Part shown: positions 33,801 to 42,891 of the stretch, one piece after another | Layout: every line of letters begins with the position of its first letter | Numbering within the stretch: position 1 is the stretch's first letter | Assembly (NCBI GenBank): GCA_030429665.1 | Contig: JAUIEZ010000002.1 | Coordinates: forward strand, 1 to 64,000 | Source: Gammaproteobacteria bacterium | GTDB taxonomy: Bacteria; Pseudomonadota; Gammaproteobacteria; Arenicellales; CAJQKF01 | DNA: 64,000 bases | Reading direction: 5' to 3' | Notes under the pieces: model-generated | Seen by the model: only the letters and a program-made list of their open reading frames with translations | Database searches by the model: none | What the model was told of the DNA's origin: nothing | Program-made: the position numbers and the translations under genes

Positions 33801-34749
33801 CGTGGCCGCATTCCGCGCCGCGGTAGCGCTCGGACCGGCGATAGGCCGACCGAAGATCGGCAGCACCGATGGCGGCACCAACTACGCCGGCGAGGCGGAC
33901 GCGTCCGCCGGCGACGCGCGCGTGGCATTGGCCGGCGAACTGCTGCGCGCGGGCGACCTCGACGGCGCCGAGGCGGCGCTGTCCGGGATCGGCTACGGCC
34001 AGCTCACCAACGCCGGCCGCGCCGAGGCCAACGTGGTCGATGACAATTTGCGCAAGCTGCTCGATCGCCGCCGCACCGCCGACCCGCACGCGGGCATGAG
34101 CGCGACGCAGCTTGCGCAGGAACAGGCCTACGAAGATGACGCATTGCGCGAGCGGGAGCGCCAGTTGCGACAGGTGTTCGAAAGTCGCATCGAGGTTCTG
34201 CGTGCCCAGGGCATGGAGGAACACGCACGTGCCGAGGAACGGAACCTTCAGCGACAACTCGCCTCGCTTGCGGGCACTACGGCGCAGGCGACCGGCGGCC
34301 GGCGCGATGATGCCGACCAGCGCCTGCTCGAGACCTTGCGCGAACGAGTGGCGGCGCTGCGCGGGCAGGACCGGCACGCACTGGCGCGCGTACTTGAACG
34401 CGTCATGTCATGCGACGGCCTGCCCGGCGCCATGTTGCTGGCGCCGGGTGTGACCCCGGCGTCCGGGTTGATCGGAACGTGGGACGTCGCGCCCGCACCC
34501 GAGTGGCGCTACATGCCGGGGGCCGGCCGTCTCGAGTTGCGCGGCGACGGCACGTTCCATTTCCAACCACTGTCACCGGGGGCCGCGGCGCGCGACGGCG
34601 CATGGGGTGTCCTGCACGGCCAGCTGCTGATGGCGGACGTATCCTGCGGCGTGGAGAACTGGTACCTCATGGACGCCGGCAACCGGCGGCTGGTGCTTAC
34701 CGCCCCCGACGCCGTGAAATTCACCGCTCGCCGCGCGGGCGGCGGATAG
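30874..34749 (+). CDS. Giant exported Sel1/TPR repeat protein with C-terminal beta domain
   Basis: The product is 1291 aa from the ATG at 30874, which starts a signal peptide (MVRVLACTLLALAWAPTGARA). Residues about 60-170 contain Sel1-like repeats (AAQTALGYAHEKGYGVTRD, GMFNVGRLLDQGIGATMDK). The next 900 residues are Ala-rich TPR-type helical pairs, with an odd Ser/Thr/Tyr insert (STDCSSSSHTETRYDG) near residue 670. A coiled-coil segment lies near residues 1110-1160, and the last 100 residues form a small beta domain (GLIGTWDVAP... DGTFHFQPLS). It is a periplasmic scaffold or interaction protein; partners are unknown, and it stands alone. Confidence 0.8.
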   Translation: MVRVLACTLLALAWAPTGARADLRADWAACQQSSLAEFSRTRQVRNRPDDQYCYGLGYAFGWFEGGKRPDLAAQWYATAANAGHAAAQTALGYAHEKGYGVTRDTAAALSWYRRAADAGNADGMFNVGRLLDQGIGATMDKAAARQWFERAAALGSSDAATRLEALGKLESLSANLAPAAKPTDAVDPLAAYLDGLESLRTGRFAAAGRSLDAALGVAGSDPRFILARGVAATLDGDFADGARYFERYERLGGPGREATLWRHAALGMGGNAFPGGGPVAPRSLQGGFEPADLQCQSGGFSVPGHLAQGSSSDYPTDYASHVIYDMGWGYVKARCSGDLPPAGALADAFARAGRWFAYRNLVRPELAGAHRAKARELFGAGRFDDALLYAGFARKAFPDDAATIHLVGASLLALGRPLSARRELTIALTIDTRLAGAYLDRARAAAAMGDADRASADLDIAAAIDENAATPVRQALAPRLDAAPEGEPGALIDELLAAAAEGGAAESLMEKATRLQRAQLAARTRFDEIYQDRLRVLETDVALFPDDPDRLVALATWIGDEAYLRGESVEPRRPLVPYRWQLSEAYELEIALAHLDRALGMDANHVGALLTKALVLARLDREDEAESLADRAIALAPDDPEALSRYAYYKGRRANMLNAQAAALRSTDCSSSSHTETRYDGVWEVTTTTCYPPTNAELALADALDREADLLRDRSRAAMNEAIAVTRGTYMGYLLEADAARWSNRPGDAIDPLKLAIALDPVEPRAQETLARLYAETGQDDLAVEQRMVANTFVQTTAAPLLHRAWQRIQRTDWSGATADLSRALQLDPGDARGAAYLGAVLELQDKPAEAARYYRVALAMEEARLALDEVTPRQPPSSRDAGDFGLALAMRERLADLAVERGDLDASLLLLTTVADHQARFSAGWQAVEMFTAMLPGTRGASDSPPSPRNGASLVAAAYNSAGRLYQVLGRMDDAVAAFRAAVALGPAIGRPKIGSTDGGTNYAGEADASAGDARVALAGELLRAGDLDGAEAALSGIGYGQLTNAGRAEANVVDDNLRKLLDRRRTADPHAGMSATQLAQEQAYEDDALRERERQLRQVFESRIEVLRAQGMEEHARAEERNLQRQLASLAGTTAQATGGRRDDADQRLLETLRERVAALRGQDRHALARVLERVMSCDGLPGAMLLAPGVTPASGLIGTWDVAPAPEWRYMPGAGRLELRGDGTFHFQPLSPGAAARDGAWGVLHGQLLMADVSCGVENWYLMDAGNRRLVLTAPDAVKFTARRAGGG

Positions 34750-34806
34750 GCGGGGCGTCAGGCGCGCGCAGGCGCGCCGACGGGATTGGCGAGTTCGCGG
34801 CGGAAC

Positions 34807-35340
34807 CTAAAGGGTCGCCGCGCTACGCGCCGCCTGGTCGTAAAGTCCGGACAGCGCCCTGATCAACGACGCCAACGTTTGTATGTCGGACTCGCTGTGG
34901 GTGAAAGCCTGGAAGCTCGACAGCAGGCATTGTTCGCGGATGTCGCGATAGCGCTCGCACGTCTCGCGTCCCTCGCCGGTGGTCGTGAAGGTCTTCTCCT
35001 TGCCCTGGCGCGCGCCGCGCACCAGGCCGAGCTTTTCGAGCTTTTTCAGCGAGTACGAAATCGTGTGCGTATCCTCCACGTTGAGCACCAGGCAGATGTC
35101 GGCCAGCGTCTTGGCGCTGCCACGGTGGTTCACGCGATGAAAGACCAGTACGTCGAGGGGACTTAAGCCGGGATAACCGGCCGCGGCCATGCATCGCACG
35201 ATCCAGCGCTGAAAGGCATGGTTGGCGATGATCAATCCGAACTCGAACTCGCTCAGTTCTCCCGCCGCCCCCGCCGCGAGGTGAGCCGAGGAAACCAGCC
35301 TCTCGCGCTCCGCCTGCCCGTTCTCTTTGTTACGCGCCAT
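34807..35340 (-). CDS. MarR-type winged-helix regulator of the TRAP/5-oxoprolinase locus
   Basis: A 177-aa winged-helix protein with SPLDVLVFHRVNHRGSAKTL and the recognition region LNVEDTHTISYSLKKLEKLG, then a wing with GARQGKEKTFTTTGEG. It is the last gene on the strand of the second TRAP transporter, 92 bp after dctM, and may be co-transcribed with it. The palindrome between the divergent TRAP and 5-oxoprolinase promoters is its likely operator. Effector unknown; 5-oxoproline or a related lactam would be logical. Confidence 0.85.
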   Translation of the reverse strand: MARNKENGQAERERLVSSAHLAAGAAGELSEFEFGLIIANHAFQRWIVRCMAAAGYPGLSPLDVLVFHRVNHRGSAKTLADICLVLNVEDTHTISYSLKKLEKLGLVRGARQGKEKTFTTTGEGRETCERYRDIREQCLLSSFQAFTHSESDIQTLASLIRALSGLYDQAARSAATL

Positions 35341-35432
35341 ATCGTCGTCTCTCGATTCGTCAAACTTGGGACGGCATCCATGCCGTCACCGGTGAGCCCA
35401 GCCTCGCGGACGGGCCTTCCTTGATCCGCTGG

Positions 35433-36734
35433 TCAGGACATGCGTTCGGGCAGCCAGGTCGCAAGACCCGGAAACAGCGCGATGAGCACCACGGCCGTCA
35501 GCAGTAACAGGAAAAACGGCAACGCCGAACGTGCCACGGCAAGGATATCCCGGCCGGTCAACGATTGCAGCACGAACAGGTTGAACCCGACCGGCGGGGT
35601 TATCTGCGACATCTCCACCACGATGACGATGAAGATCCCGAACCACACCAGGTCGAACCCCGCCGCCTCGACCATGGGCAGTATCACCGAGGTGGTCAAC
35701 ACCACCACGGAAATCCCGTCCAGAAAGCAGCCGAGCAGCACAAAGAACAGCACCAGCGCCACCAGCAGCATGGCCGGCGACAACTGAAGGGCGCCGATGC
35801 CTTCGGCGAGCGCGCGCGGAATGCCCGTGAAACCCATGGCCGCGGTGAGAAACGCGGCGCCGGCCAGGATGAAGGCGATCATGCACGACGTGCGGGTCGC
35901 CCCGAGCAGGGCGTCGACGAACACCCGGCGGTTCAGCGATCCGCTCCACCACGACAGTACCAGCGCCATCACCACGCCGATGGCGGCGGCCTCGGTCGGC
36001 GACGCGAGGCCGCCGTAGATCGAACCAATGATACCCACGATCAGCAATACCACCGGAATGAGACGCCGCGAGGCGTGCAGCCGCTCGGCGAAACTGGTTG
36101 CGACGGCACCCTCGACGGGAACCTTGTCCCGGTTCAGCAAACCCCACACCACCACGTAGCCCATGAACAAACCCACCAGGAGCAGCCCCGGCAGCACGCC
36201 GGCCATGAACAGCCGGGCGATGGACTGGTCGGTGCCGACGCCGTAGACGATGAGAATGATGGACGGGGGAATGAGCAGGCCCAGGGTGCCAGAACCCGCC
36301 AGCGTGCCGATCGTCAGCGACTCGTCGTAGCCGCGCTGGCGCAACTCGGGTATGGCCATCTTGCCGATCGTGGCGGCGGTGGCAGCAGAGGATCCCGACA
36401 CTGCCGCGAATATGCCGCAGCCGAGGATATTGGCATGCAGAAGCCGTCCCGGCAGTCGCGTCACCCAGGGCGCCAGTCCGGAGAACATGTCTTCGGACAG
36501 GCGTGACCTGAACAGGATTTCGCCCATCCAGATGAACATGGGCAACGCGGCGAGTTCCCAGGAATTGCTTGCACCCCAGATGGTGCTGGCCATCACTGCC
36601 CCAGTCGGGGCCGACGTGAACGCGGCGACACCGAGAATCGCCACCGCGAGTAACGAAACGGCGACCCAGACGCTGCTGCCAAGCACCAACAGCATGACGA
36701 CGAGAAGTATCAATCCGACGTAGATCTGGTCCAT
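35433..36734 (-). CDS. dctM: TRAP transporter large permease, second system
   Basis: A 433-aa DctM protein of about 12 membrane segments. Signatures include WMGEILFRSRLSEDMFSGLAP (quoted in part: MGEILFRSRLSEDMF), CGIFAAVSGSSAATAATIG, AGSGTLGLLIPPSIILIVYG and ITPPVGFNLFVLQSLTG. It works with the DctQ and DctP genes directly upstream; the gap to dctQ is 9 bp. Its neighbour across the divergent promoter is 5-oxoprolinase, so the likely cargo is 5-oxoproline (pyroglutamate) or a hydantoin-like compound. Confidence 0.93.
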   Translation of the reverse strand: MDQIYVGLILLVVMLLVLGSSVWVAVSLLAVAILGVAAFTSAPTGAVMASTIWGASNSWELAALPMFIWMGEILFRSRLSEDMFSGLAPWVTRLPGRLLHANILGCGIFAAVSGSSAATAATIGKMAIPELRQRGYDESLTIGTLAGSGTLGLLIPPSIILIVYGVGTDQSIARLFMAGVLPGLLLVGLFMGYVVVWGLLNRDKVPVEGAVATSFAERLHASRRLIPVVLLIVGIIGSIYGGLASPTEAAAIGVVMALVLSWWSGSLNRRVFVDALLGATRTSCMIAFILAGAAFLTAAMGFTGIPRALAEGIGALQLSPAMLLVALVLFFVLLGCFLDGISVVVLTTSVILPMVEAAGFDLVWFGIFIVIVVEMSQITPPVGFNLFVLQSLTGRDILAVARSALPFFLLLLTAVVLIALFPGLATWLPERMS

Positions 36735-36743
36735 GACGTCCTC

Positions 36744-37304
36744 CTACTCGGCAAATACGGCGTCACCGTCGCCTTGCTCGGCGCCGGCATAGGAAACCTC
36801 GCTTCCCACCAGGCTCGCGAGAAAATCGTCGACGAAGGCGACGGTGAGCACCACCAGCCCCGCCAACATGAACGACTGGGGAATCCACAAGGGCACGGGG
36901 ATGATGCCGTAGGACATCTCGTGAAATCGCCAGCTGTCGACCACCATCGCCGCGGTATGCCAACAGAAGAAGGCGGTCACCGCGCTGCCGGCGGCAAGGC
37001 ACCACAACTCGACCGGGCGCCGGCAGGCGTCCGGCAGCCGGTTCGCCAGTAGCGATACCCGGATGTGGCCGCCGTGACGCAGGGTGTAGGCGAGCGCCAG
37101 GAAACTCGACGCGGCGAGCAGATATCCGGAAAACTCCGCCGCCGATGGCACCACGAGCCCCAGCCGTTCACCGGCGGCCGCGCCGGCCGCCGCGTCGATG
37201 AGACGAAAAACGACCTGCGTGGTAACGAGCAAACAGATCAGGCAAAGGGCGCTGGCGGCAACCGCTCCGCTGCCCCGATAGATGTAGTCCAACAATCTGC
37301 GCAT
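36744..37304 (-). CDS. dctQ: TRAP transporter small permease, second system
   Basis: A 186-aa DctQ protein with four hydrophobic segments: ALCLICLLVTTQVVFRLI, FSGYLLAASSFLALAYTL, ELWCLAAGSAVTAFFCW and a last one around FMLAGLVVLTVAFVDDF. It carries the typical HGGHIRVSLLANRLP loop. The C-terminal 20 residues are acidic. It precedes dctM by 9 bp and follows dctP by 61 bp; a GC-rich hairpin occupies that gap. Confidence 0.9.
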   Translation of the reverse strand: MRRLLDYIYRGSGAVAASALCLICLLVTTQVVFRLIDAAAGAAAGERLGLVVPSAAEFSGYLLAASSFLALAYTLRHGGHIRVSLLANRLPDACRRPVELWCLAAGSAVTAFFCWHTAAMVVDSWRFHEMSYGIIPVPLWIPQSFMLAGLVVLTVAFVDDFLASLVGSEVSYAGAEQGDGDAVFAE

Positions 37305-37325
37305 TTTCTATTCCTCCTGGGAAAC

Positions 37326-37350
37326 GGGGCCGACACGCGAAGCCGGCCCC
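37326..37350 (-). other. GC-rich hairpin in the dctP-dctQ gap (second TRAP operon)
   Basis: GGGGCCG (37326-37332) pairs perfectly with CGGCCCC (37344-37350). No T tract follows on the minus strand, so it is an mRNA stability or processing element more than a terminator. The first TRAP operon in this window has a true terminator in the same position. Confidence 0.6.
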
Positions 37351-37365
37351 GCGGCGCGCGCCGGT

Positions 37366-38340
37366 TTATTGTCGGTATGCGGCGAGAATGGCGTCGCCGT
37401 CGTCGCCGGCCCTGTCGAGCCACTCCGACGCCATCGTCTTGCCGATCTCGCGAAGCGCCGAACGCAGCGCCTCGGTCGGCTCCTCGACGACGAGGCCGTT
37501 GGCTTTCATCACGTCGATCTTCTCGCGGGTTTCCCGCTCGCTGGCTTCCCATCCGCGCGCTTCGGCGTTTTCGGCCGCCTCGAGCACAGCGGATCTGACC
37601 GGCTCGTCGAGGCGCTGAAGCGCGCGGGTGTTGGCGACCACCATGTTCTTCGGCAGCCACGCCTGGATGTGTGTGAAATGCGTGAGGTAGTCCCAGGCCT
37701 TGGTGTCGGCGCCGGTGGACGGCGAGGTGATCATGGCGTCGACGCGGCCGGTGCTGAACGCGGTGGGTATGTCGGGCACTTCGATCTGCGTCGGTATCGC
37801 GCCGGACAACTGCGCGAGCCGTTCGGTCGACGTGTTGTAGGCGCGCATGCGCAAGCCCTTGAGCCCGTCGGCCGACGTAAGCGCGGTGTTGGTGTACAAC
37901 CCCTGGGGCGGCCACGGCACGGCGAAAAGCAAGGTCAATCCGCGCTCGGCGAGACGTCGCTCGATCACCGGCCGGCTCGCGTCCCACAGGCTACGCGCGT
38001 CGTCGTAGCCGGCGGCCAGGAAAGGCACCGAGTCAACCTCGAACACCGCGTCCTCGTTGGCCAGGCGCGAAATCAGAAGCTCGCCGATGGGCACGATGCC
38101 GCGCCGTACGGCGCTGATGATTTCCGGGTGCTTGACCAGCGATCCGGCGCTATGCACCTGGATGGTCAATGCGCCGCCGGTGCGTTCGTCCACCTCGCGG
38201 GCGAACTCGATGATGTTGGCGGTATGGAAGTTGCTGTCGCCGTAGGGCGTGGGCATGTCCCAGCTGTCGGCGACGGCCGAGCCGTGGGATGCGACGAAGG
38301 TAACGACGGCCGCCAGCGCGGCCACGACTGATCTTTTCAT
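37366..38340 (-). CDS. dctP: TRAP transporter solute-binding protein, second system
   Basis: The product is 324 aa with a signal peptide (cleavage near SAVA-DS) and DctP features: EVDERTGGALTIQVHSAGSL, GLKGLRMRAYNTSTERLAQL with the conserved Arg of the ligand site, and VPDIPTAFSTGRVDAMITS. The ATG follows a strong AGGAGG. It is the first gene of the dctPQM-marR unit and is divergent from 5-oxoprolinase across a 161-bp region with overlapping promoters. The pairing suggests it binds 5-oxoproline or a close analogue. Confidence 0.92.
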   Translation of the reverse strand: MKRSVVAALAAVVTFVASHGSAVADSWDMPTPYGDSNFHTANIIEFAREVDERTGGALTIQVHSAGSLVKHPEIISAVRRGIVPIGELLISRLANEDAVFEVDSVPFLAAGYDDARSLWDASRPVIERRLAERGLTLLFAVPWPPQGLYTNTALTSADGLKGLRMRAYNTSTERLAQLSGAIPTQIEVPDIPTAFSTGRVDAMITSPSTGADTKAWDYLTHFTHIQAWLPKNMVVANTRALQRLDEPVRSAVLEAAENAEARGWEASERETREKIDVMKANGLVVEEPTEALRSALREIGKTMASEWLDRAGDDGDAILAAYRQ

Positions 38341-38408
38341 TTTTTCCTCCTAAGTGATCCGAAGAACGCGTTGCGCGGTCTGGCGCGCGATACTTTTATT
38401 ACAAATCA

Positions 38409-38438
38409 TCGACAATTTGTCAATAATTTATCTATAAT
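38409..38438. promoter_or_regulatory. Overlapping divergent promoters with shared palindromic operator
   Basis: For the plus strand, TCGACA (38409-38414), an 18-bp spacer and TATAAT (38433-38438). For the minus strand, a perfect TTGACA (38423-38418) followed after 16 bp by TAATAA. The palindrome GACAATTTGTC (38411-38421) overlaps both -35 boxes, so one repressor could silence both the 5-oxoprolinase and the TRAP operon. Confidence 0.65.
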
Positions 38439-38501
38439 TTATTCCGTTCATCGTTTCCACCAGCGACGGCGACTGCGCCCCCACACCCGGAGGAGTATTG
38501 A

Positions 38502-41500
38502 ATGAGAGACATATCCAATTGTTATTCCTGGGATTTCTGTATTGACCGCGGCGGTACGTTCACGGACATCGTGGCCCATGGGCCGGATGGTGAAGAACGT
38601 ACGCTGAAGCTCTTGTCTGACAATCCCGAACACTACGAGGACGCCGCGCTCGAGGGAATTCGTCGGGTGCTGGGCGTGCCGACGGCGGCGCCGATCCCGG
38701 CGCGGCGCGTCGGCTCGGTCAAGATGGGAACCACCGTGGCCACCAACGCGCTGCTCGAGAAACAGGGCGATCGCACCGTGCTGCTGGTGACGCGCGGGTT
38801 CGCCGACGTGTTGCGCATCGGCTACCAGAACCGCCCCGATATCTTCGCCCGCCGTATCGAGTTGCCGCAGATGCTGTATGCACGCGTGATCGAGGTCGAC
38901 GAACGCATCGCCGCCGACGGCTCGGTGCGACGGGAGCCGGATCTCGACTCGGCAACGCGGGCGTTGCAGTCGGCATTCGACGAAGGCGTTCGCAGTTGCG
39001 CGATCGCGTTCCTGCATGCCTGCCGCAATGGCGTTCACGAGAAAGCCGTGGGCGAGATCGCGCGGCGAATCGGCTTTACCTGCGTGAGACTGTCGCACGA
39101 GGTGAGCGCGCAGACGAGATACGTCAACCGCGCCGACACCACGGTTGTCGATGCCTACCTCTCCCCGGTGTTGCGACGCTACGTCGACCGCGTGGCCGGC
39201 GCACTCGGCGACGCGCGGGTGTTGTTCATGAAATCGAACGGCGGGCTCACCGAGGCGGGGCGATTCTTCGGCCGCGACGCCGTGCTGTCCGGACCGGCCG
39301 GCGGCGTCGTCGCCTGCGTGCGCACCGCGACTCGGGCCGGCTTCGAACGGGTAATCGGTTTCGATATGGGCGGCACGTCAACCGACGTCTGCCACTTCGC
39401 CGGCGAACTCGAGCAATCGTTCGACACCACCGTGGCGGGCGCGCGCCTGTGCACACCGATGATGCACATCCATACCGTCGCGGCCGGCGGCGGATCGGTG
39501 CTTCACTTCGACGGCAATGCTTGCCAGGTCGGTCCCGACTCGGCGGGCGCGAACCCGGGGCCGGCCTGCTACCGCCGCGGTGGACCATTGACGGTCACCG
39601 ATTGCAACGTGATGTTGGGACGCATCCAGGCACATCACTTTCCCGCGGTATTCGGCGACAGCGGCGATCAGCCGCTCGACACCGACATCGTTCGCGATCG
39701 ATTCGAGGCGCTCGCCGCACACATCGGCGAGGCGACGGGAGTGAAGCATTGCGCCGAGCAGGTCGCCGAAGGCTTCCTGACCGTCGCCGTGGACGCCATG
39801 GCGAGCGCCATACGCAAGGTGTCCGTTCAGCGCGGCTACGACGTATCGACCTACGTGATGAACTGCTTCGGCGGCGCCGGCGGCCAACACGCCTGTCGCG
39901 TGGCGGACCAGTTGGGCATGACCCGGGTGCTCATCCACCCCCACGCCGGGGTCCTGTCCGCGTACGGCATGGGATTGGCCGAGATCGTGTCCACGCGCGA
40001 TATGGCGGTGGATCGTCGGCTCGACCAGGCGCTGCTCGACGACATCGAGGACGCGATTGCGGCGCTCGAACGCGAGGCACTCGAGGAAACCGCCGCACAG
40101 GGTCCGGCACGCGCCGACATCACGCTGCGCCGCCAGGCCCTGGTCAAGTACCGCGACACGGATGTCGCGCTGCCGGTGGAACTTACGAACGCGCAAAGCG
40201 TGCGTCACTCGTTCGAAGACGACTATCGCCGACAATTCGGCTTTATCGGCGACGGCAACGAGCTGGTTCTCGAATCCGTCCTGGTGACGGCAACCGGCGC
40301 CGCCGGCGGCGACCGCGCGGACGCCACGGGCGGCGGCACGGTCAGCGCCCGCGCCGCGAACGCCGCGTCCGAAGCCGAAATGTACGTCGACGGCGAGTGG
40401 CGCAATGTTCCCGTTCACGATCGCGAGATTCTCGATCCCGGCGCCGTCGTCCACGGACCGTCCATCGTTCGCGAACCGGTCGCGACCGTGATCGTGGAAA
40501 GCGGATGGACGGCGACGGTGCTGGCCGGTCGCGAGTTGCTGCTGGAGCGGACCCATACGCTCGCGACGCGGGAGGACATCGACACCGGCGTCGACCCGGT
40601 ACGACTGGAATTGTTCAACAACCTGTTCATGTCCATCGCCGAAGAGATGGGCGTGGTGCTGCAGCGCACCGCGCGCTCGGCAAACATTCGCGAACGCCTC
40701 GATTTCTCGTGCGCGGTGTTCGACGGCGACGGCGGCCTCGTCGCGAACGCCCCGCACATGCCGGTCCATCTTGGATCCATGGGCGAGACCGTTCGACTGC
40801 TGATCGATCAACATGGCGACACCATCGCGCCTGGTGACGTATTCCTGCAGAACAATCCCTACCGCGGCGGCACGCACTTGCCGGACCTGACGGTCGTCAG
40901 TCCGGTGTTCGACGATGAAGGCATCGAGCCGCTGTTCTTCGTGGCGAGCCGCGCTCATCACGCCGACATCGGCGGTACGACGCCGGGCTCAATGCCGCCG
41001 GACAGTCGCCACATCGACGAGGAAGGCGTGCTGCTGGACAACGTACGGCTCGTCGAAGGCGGCCGATTTCGCGAGGAAGCGATTCGCGCGTTGCTCTCCT
41101 CCGGTCCCTGGCCCGCGCGCAACATCGAGCAGAACCTGGCCGACCTGAAGGCGCAGGCCGCCGCCAACGCGCGGGGGATCCGCGGTCTTTCCGAGGCGAT
41201 CCGCCAATACGGACTCGACGCGGTGCAGGCGTACATGAAGCACGGCCAGGATCATGCCGAGGAACAGGTGCGCCGCGCCATCCATCGCCTGCGCGACGGG
41301 CACTGCCGGGTGCCCATGGACGACGACAGCGAGATTCGTGTCGCCATCAGCGTCAACCACGACGAGCGCTCGGCGGTGGTGGATTTCACCGGCACCAGCG
41401 CGCAGCGACCGAGCAACTTCAACGCGCCATTCGCCATTACCCGGGCCGCGGTGCTCTACGTGTTTCGCACCCTTGTCGACGGCCGCATGCCGATGAACGA

Positions 41501-42143
41501 AGGCTGCGCGCGGGCGCTTCGGATCATCGTACCCGAGGGTTCGATGCTGCGTCCCGTCCACCCGGCCGCGGTGGTGGCGGGCAACGTCGAGGTAAGCCAG
41601 GCGATCGTCGACGCGCTCTACGGCGCGCTTGGAAATCTTGCCGCGTCCCAGGGAACGATGAACAACTTCACCTTCGGCAATACCCGTTACCAGCACTACG
41701 AAACCATCTGCGGCGGCGCCGGCGCCGGCGAGGGTTTCGATGGCGCCGACGCCGTGCACACGCACATGACCAACAGCCGTCTTACCGATCCGGAAGTGCT
41801 CGAATCGCGGTTTCCGGTCGAGCTCGAAGCCTTCGCCATTCGGCGCGGCTCCGGCGGCGACGGGCGGTGGCGCGGGGGGGACGGCGTGGTGCGTCGCGTT
41901 CGCTTCCTGGAACCGATGACCGCCTCCCTGCTCGCCAACCGACATCGCGCGGCGCCTTTCGGACTCGCCGGCGGCAACGACGGACGCCGCGGACGGGCCT
42001 GGGTCGAGCGTCGTGACGGCACGCGCGTGCCCGTTGTCGGCACGGGGACGATCGAGGTCGACGCCGGCGATGCATTCGTTCTCGAGACGCCCGGCGGCGG
42101 TGGGTTCGGCGACCCCGATAACCGTGCTCGCGTTGCAAGGTGA
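38502..42143 (+). CDS. 5-oxoprolinase (fused HyuA-HyuB type, ATP-dependent)
   Basis: The product is 1213 aa, a single-chain fusion of the hydantoinase A and B families, as in eukaryotic and many bacterial 5-oxoprolinases. The HyuA half (about 1-690) has CIDRGGTFTDIVAHGPDG and VIGFDMGGTSTDVCHF, the two phosphate-binding loops of the actin-like ATPase fold. The HyuB half (about 700-1213) starts near LELFNNLFMSIAEEMGVVLQ and contains QNNPYRGGTHLPDLTVV, RAHHADIGGTTPGSMPP and ETPGGGGFGDP. It hydrolyses 5-oxo-L-proline to glutamate using ATP. GGAGGAG precedes the ATG. The divergent TRAP transporter would supply the substrate; N-methylhydantoin is an alternative. Confidence 0.9.
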   Translation: MRDISNCYSWDFCIDRGGTFTDIVAHGPDGEERTLKLLSDNPEHYEDAALEGIRRVLGVPTAAPIPARRVGSVKMGTTVATNALLEKQGDRTVLLVTRGFADVLRIGYQNRPDIFARRIELPQMLYARVIEVDERIAADGSVRREPDLDSATRALQSAFDEGVRSCAIAFLHACRNGVHEKAVGEIARRIGFTCVRLSHEVSAQTRYVNRADTTVVDAYLSPVLRRYVDRVAGALGDARVLFMKSNGGLTEAGRFFGRDAVLSGPAGGVVACVRTATRAGFERVIGFDMGGTSTDVCHFAGELEQSFDTTVAGARLCTPMMHIHTVAAGGGSVLHFDGNACQVGPDSAGANPGPACYRRGGPLTVTDCNVMLGRIQAHHFPAVFGDSGDQPLDTDIVRDRFEALAAHIGEATGVKHCAEQVAEGFLTVAVDAMASAIRKVSVQRGYDVSTYVMNCFGGAGGQHACRVADQLGMTRVLIHPHAGVLSAYGMGLAEIVSTRDMAVDRRLDQALLDDIEDAIAALEREALEETAAQGPARADITLRRQALVKYRDTDVALPVELTNAQSVRHSFEDDYRRQFGFIGDGNELVLESVLVTATGAAGGDRADATGGGTVSARAANAASEAEMYVDGEWRNVPVHDREILDPGAVVHGPSIVREPVATVIVESGWTATVLAGRELLLERTHTLATREDIDTGVDPVRLELFNNLFMSIAEEMGVVLQRTARSANIRERLDFSCAVFDGDGGLVANAPHMPVHLGSMGETVRLLIDQHGDTIAPGDVFLQNNPYRGGTHLPDLTVVSPVFDDEGIEPLFFVASRAHHADIGGTTPGSMPPDSRHIDEEGVLLDNVRLVEGGRFREEAIRALLSSGPWPARNIEQNLADLKAQAAANARGIRGLSEAIRQYGLDAVQAYMKHGQDHAEEQVRRAIHRLRDGHCRVPMDDDSEIRVAISVNHDERSAVVDFTGTSAQRPSNFNAPFAITRAAVLYVFRTLVDGRMPMNEGCARALRIIVPEGSMLRPVHPAAVVAGNVEVSQAIVDALYGALGNLAASQGTMNNFTFGNTRYQHYETICGGAGAGEGFDGADAVHTHMTNSRLTDPEVLESRFPVELEAFAIRRGSGGDGRWRGGDGVVRRVRFLEPMTASLLANRHRAAPFGLAGGNDGRRGRAWVERRDGTRVPVVGTGTIEVDAGDAFVLETPGGGGFGDPDNRARVAR

Positions 42144-42352
42144 AGCCCGCGGTTCGTTCACCACGAGGACTGCCGCGGCGAGGAGACTCGATCATCGGCA
42201 CATCGGCGCGCGTACCGCGCGCCGACGCCGGGCCGCCGCTTACCTTGCCGATCCTGCGTCGTCGACGGGCCGGTTCGCGAAGTACCGGAGCCACGCGGCG
42301 CCTTCGGTTGGAAACTCGACGCCGCGCGATCTCGTCGCCGCCGGCACGATCC

Positions 42353-42718
42353 TCATCCCGCGTCGTCGGTGAACGTCAGCCGGTTGCCGAACGGGTCGGT
42401 CACCGACATGTCCCGCGTCCCCCACGGCATTTTCTCCACGCCGGGGCGCGCATACTTGTAGCGTTTCGCGGTGAGTTCCGCATGAAACGCATCGACGTCG
42501 TCCACGGGTATGCGCATGGCCGCGCCGGGGCTGGCGTCGCCATGGTGCTCGGAAAGATGCAATACGCAGCGATCGCGTACGACCTGCATGTACAGCGGCG
42601 ACTCCGGCTCGAACCGGTGTTCCCACTCGACGCGAAAACCGAGGTACTCGACGTAGAACGCTTTCGCCAATGACTCGTCGAAGATTCGCACAATGGGTGT
42701 CGGGCTACCGAGATTCAC
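42353..42718 (-). CDS. Glyoxalase/bleomycin-resistance (VOC) superfamily protein
   Basis: A 121-aa VOC protein: NLGSPTPIVRIFDESLAKAF at the start, VEYLGFRVEWEHRF, SPLYMQVVRDRCVLHLSEHH and VTDPFGNRLTFTDD at the end. This is the subfamily of short glyoxalase-like proteins annotated as glyoxalase superfamily or bleomycin-binding. I chose a GTG at 42718 because GAGGAG lies 6 bases upstream; upstream in-frame ATG codons would add non-homologous sequence. It is convergent with 5-oxoprolinase after a 209-bp gap in which I see no gene. Function beyond the fold is unknown. Confidence 0.75.
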   Translation of the reverse strand: MNLGSPTPIVRIFDESLAKAFYVEYLGFRVEWEHRFEPESPLYMQVVRDRCVLHLSEHHGDASPGAAMRIPVDDVDAFHAELTAKRYKYARPGVEKMPWGTRDMSVTDPFGNRLTFTDDAG

Positions 42719-42891
42719 GACTTGCTCCTCGCGATAAGAAATGGATCGGTTCAACATGAGCCGAAACACCGGGCCCCGGTCCGTAGGGTAACAGCACCGC
42801 GACCGATCGGGGACCGCCGCGGCCGACGCTGACGACGCGCGGTGTATCCGTGCTATAAATCGCCTGGAAAGCAACCGCCGTGTGAACCGAC

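Noticed and set aside
31888..34377. 829-aa open frame antisense to the TPR protein
   Set aside because: Typical antisense shadow of a high-GC gene; the plus-strand protein has a signal peptide and clear repeats.
39378..40961. 527-aa open frame antisense to 5-oxoprolinase
   Set aside because: Shadow of a strongly conserved enzyme on the other strand.
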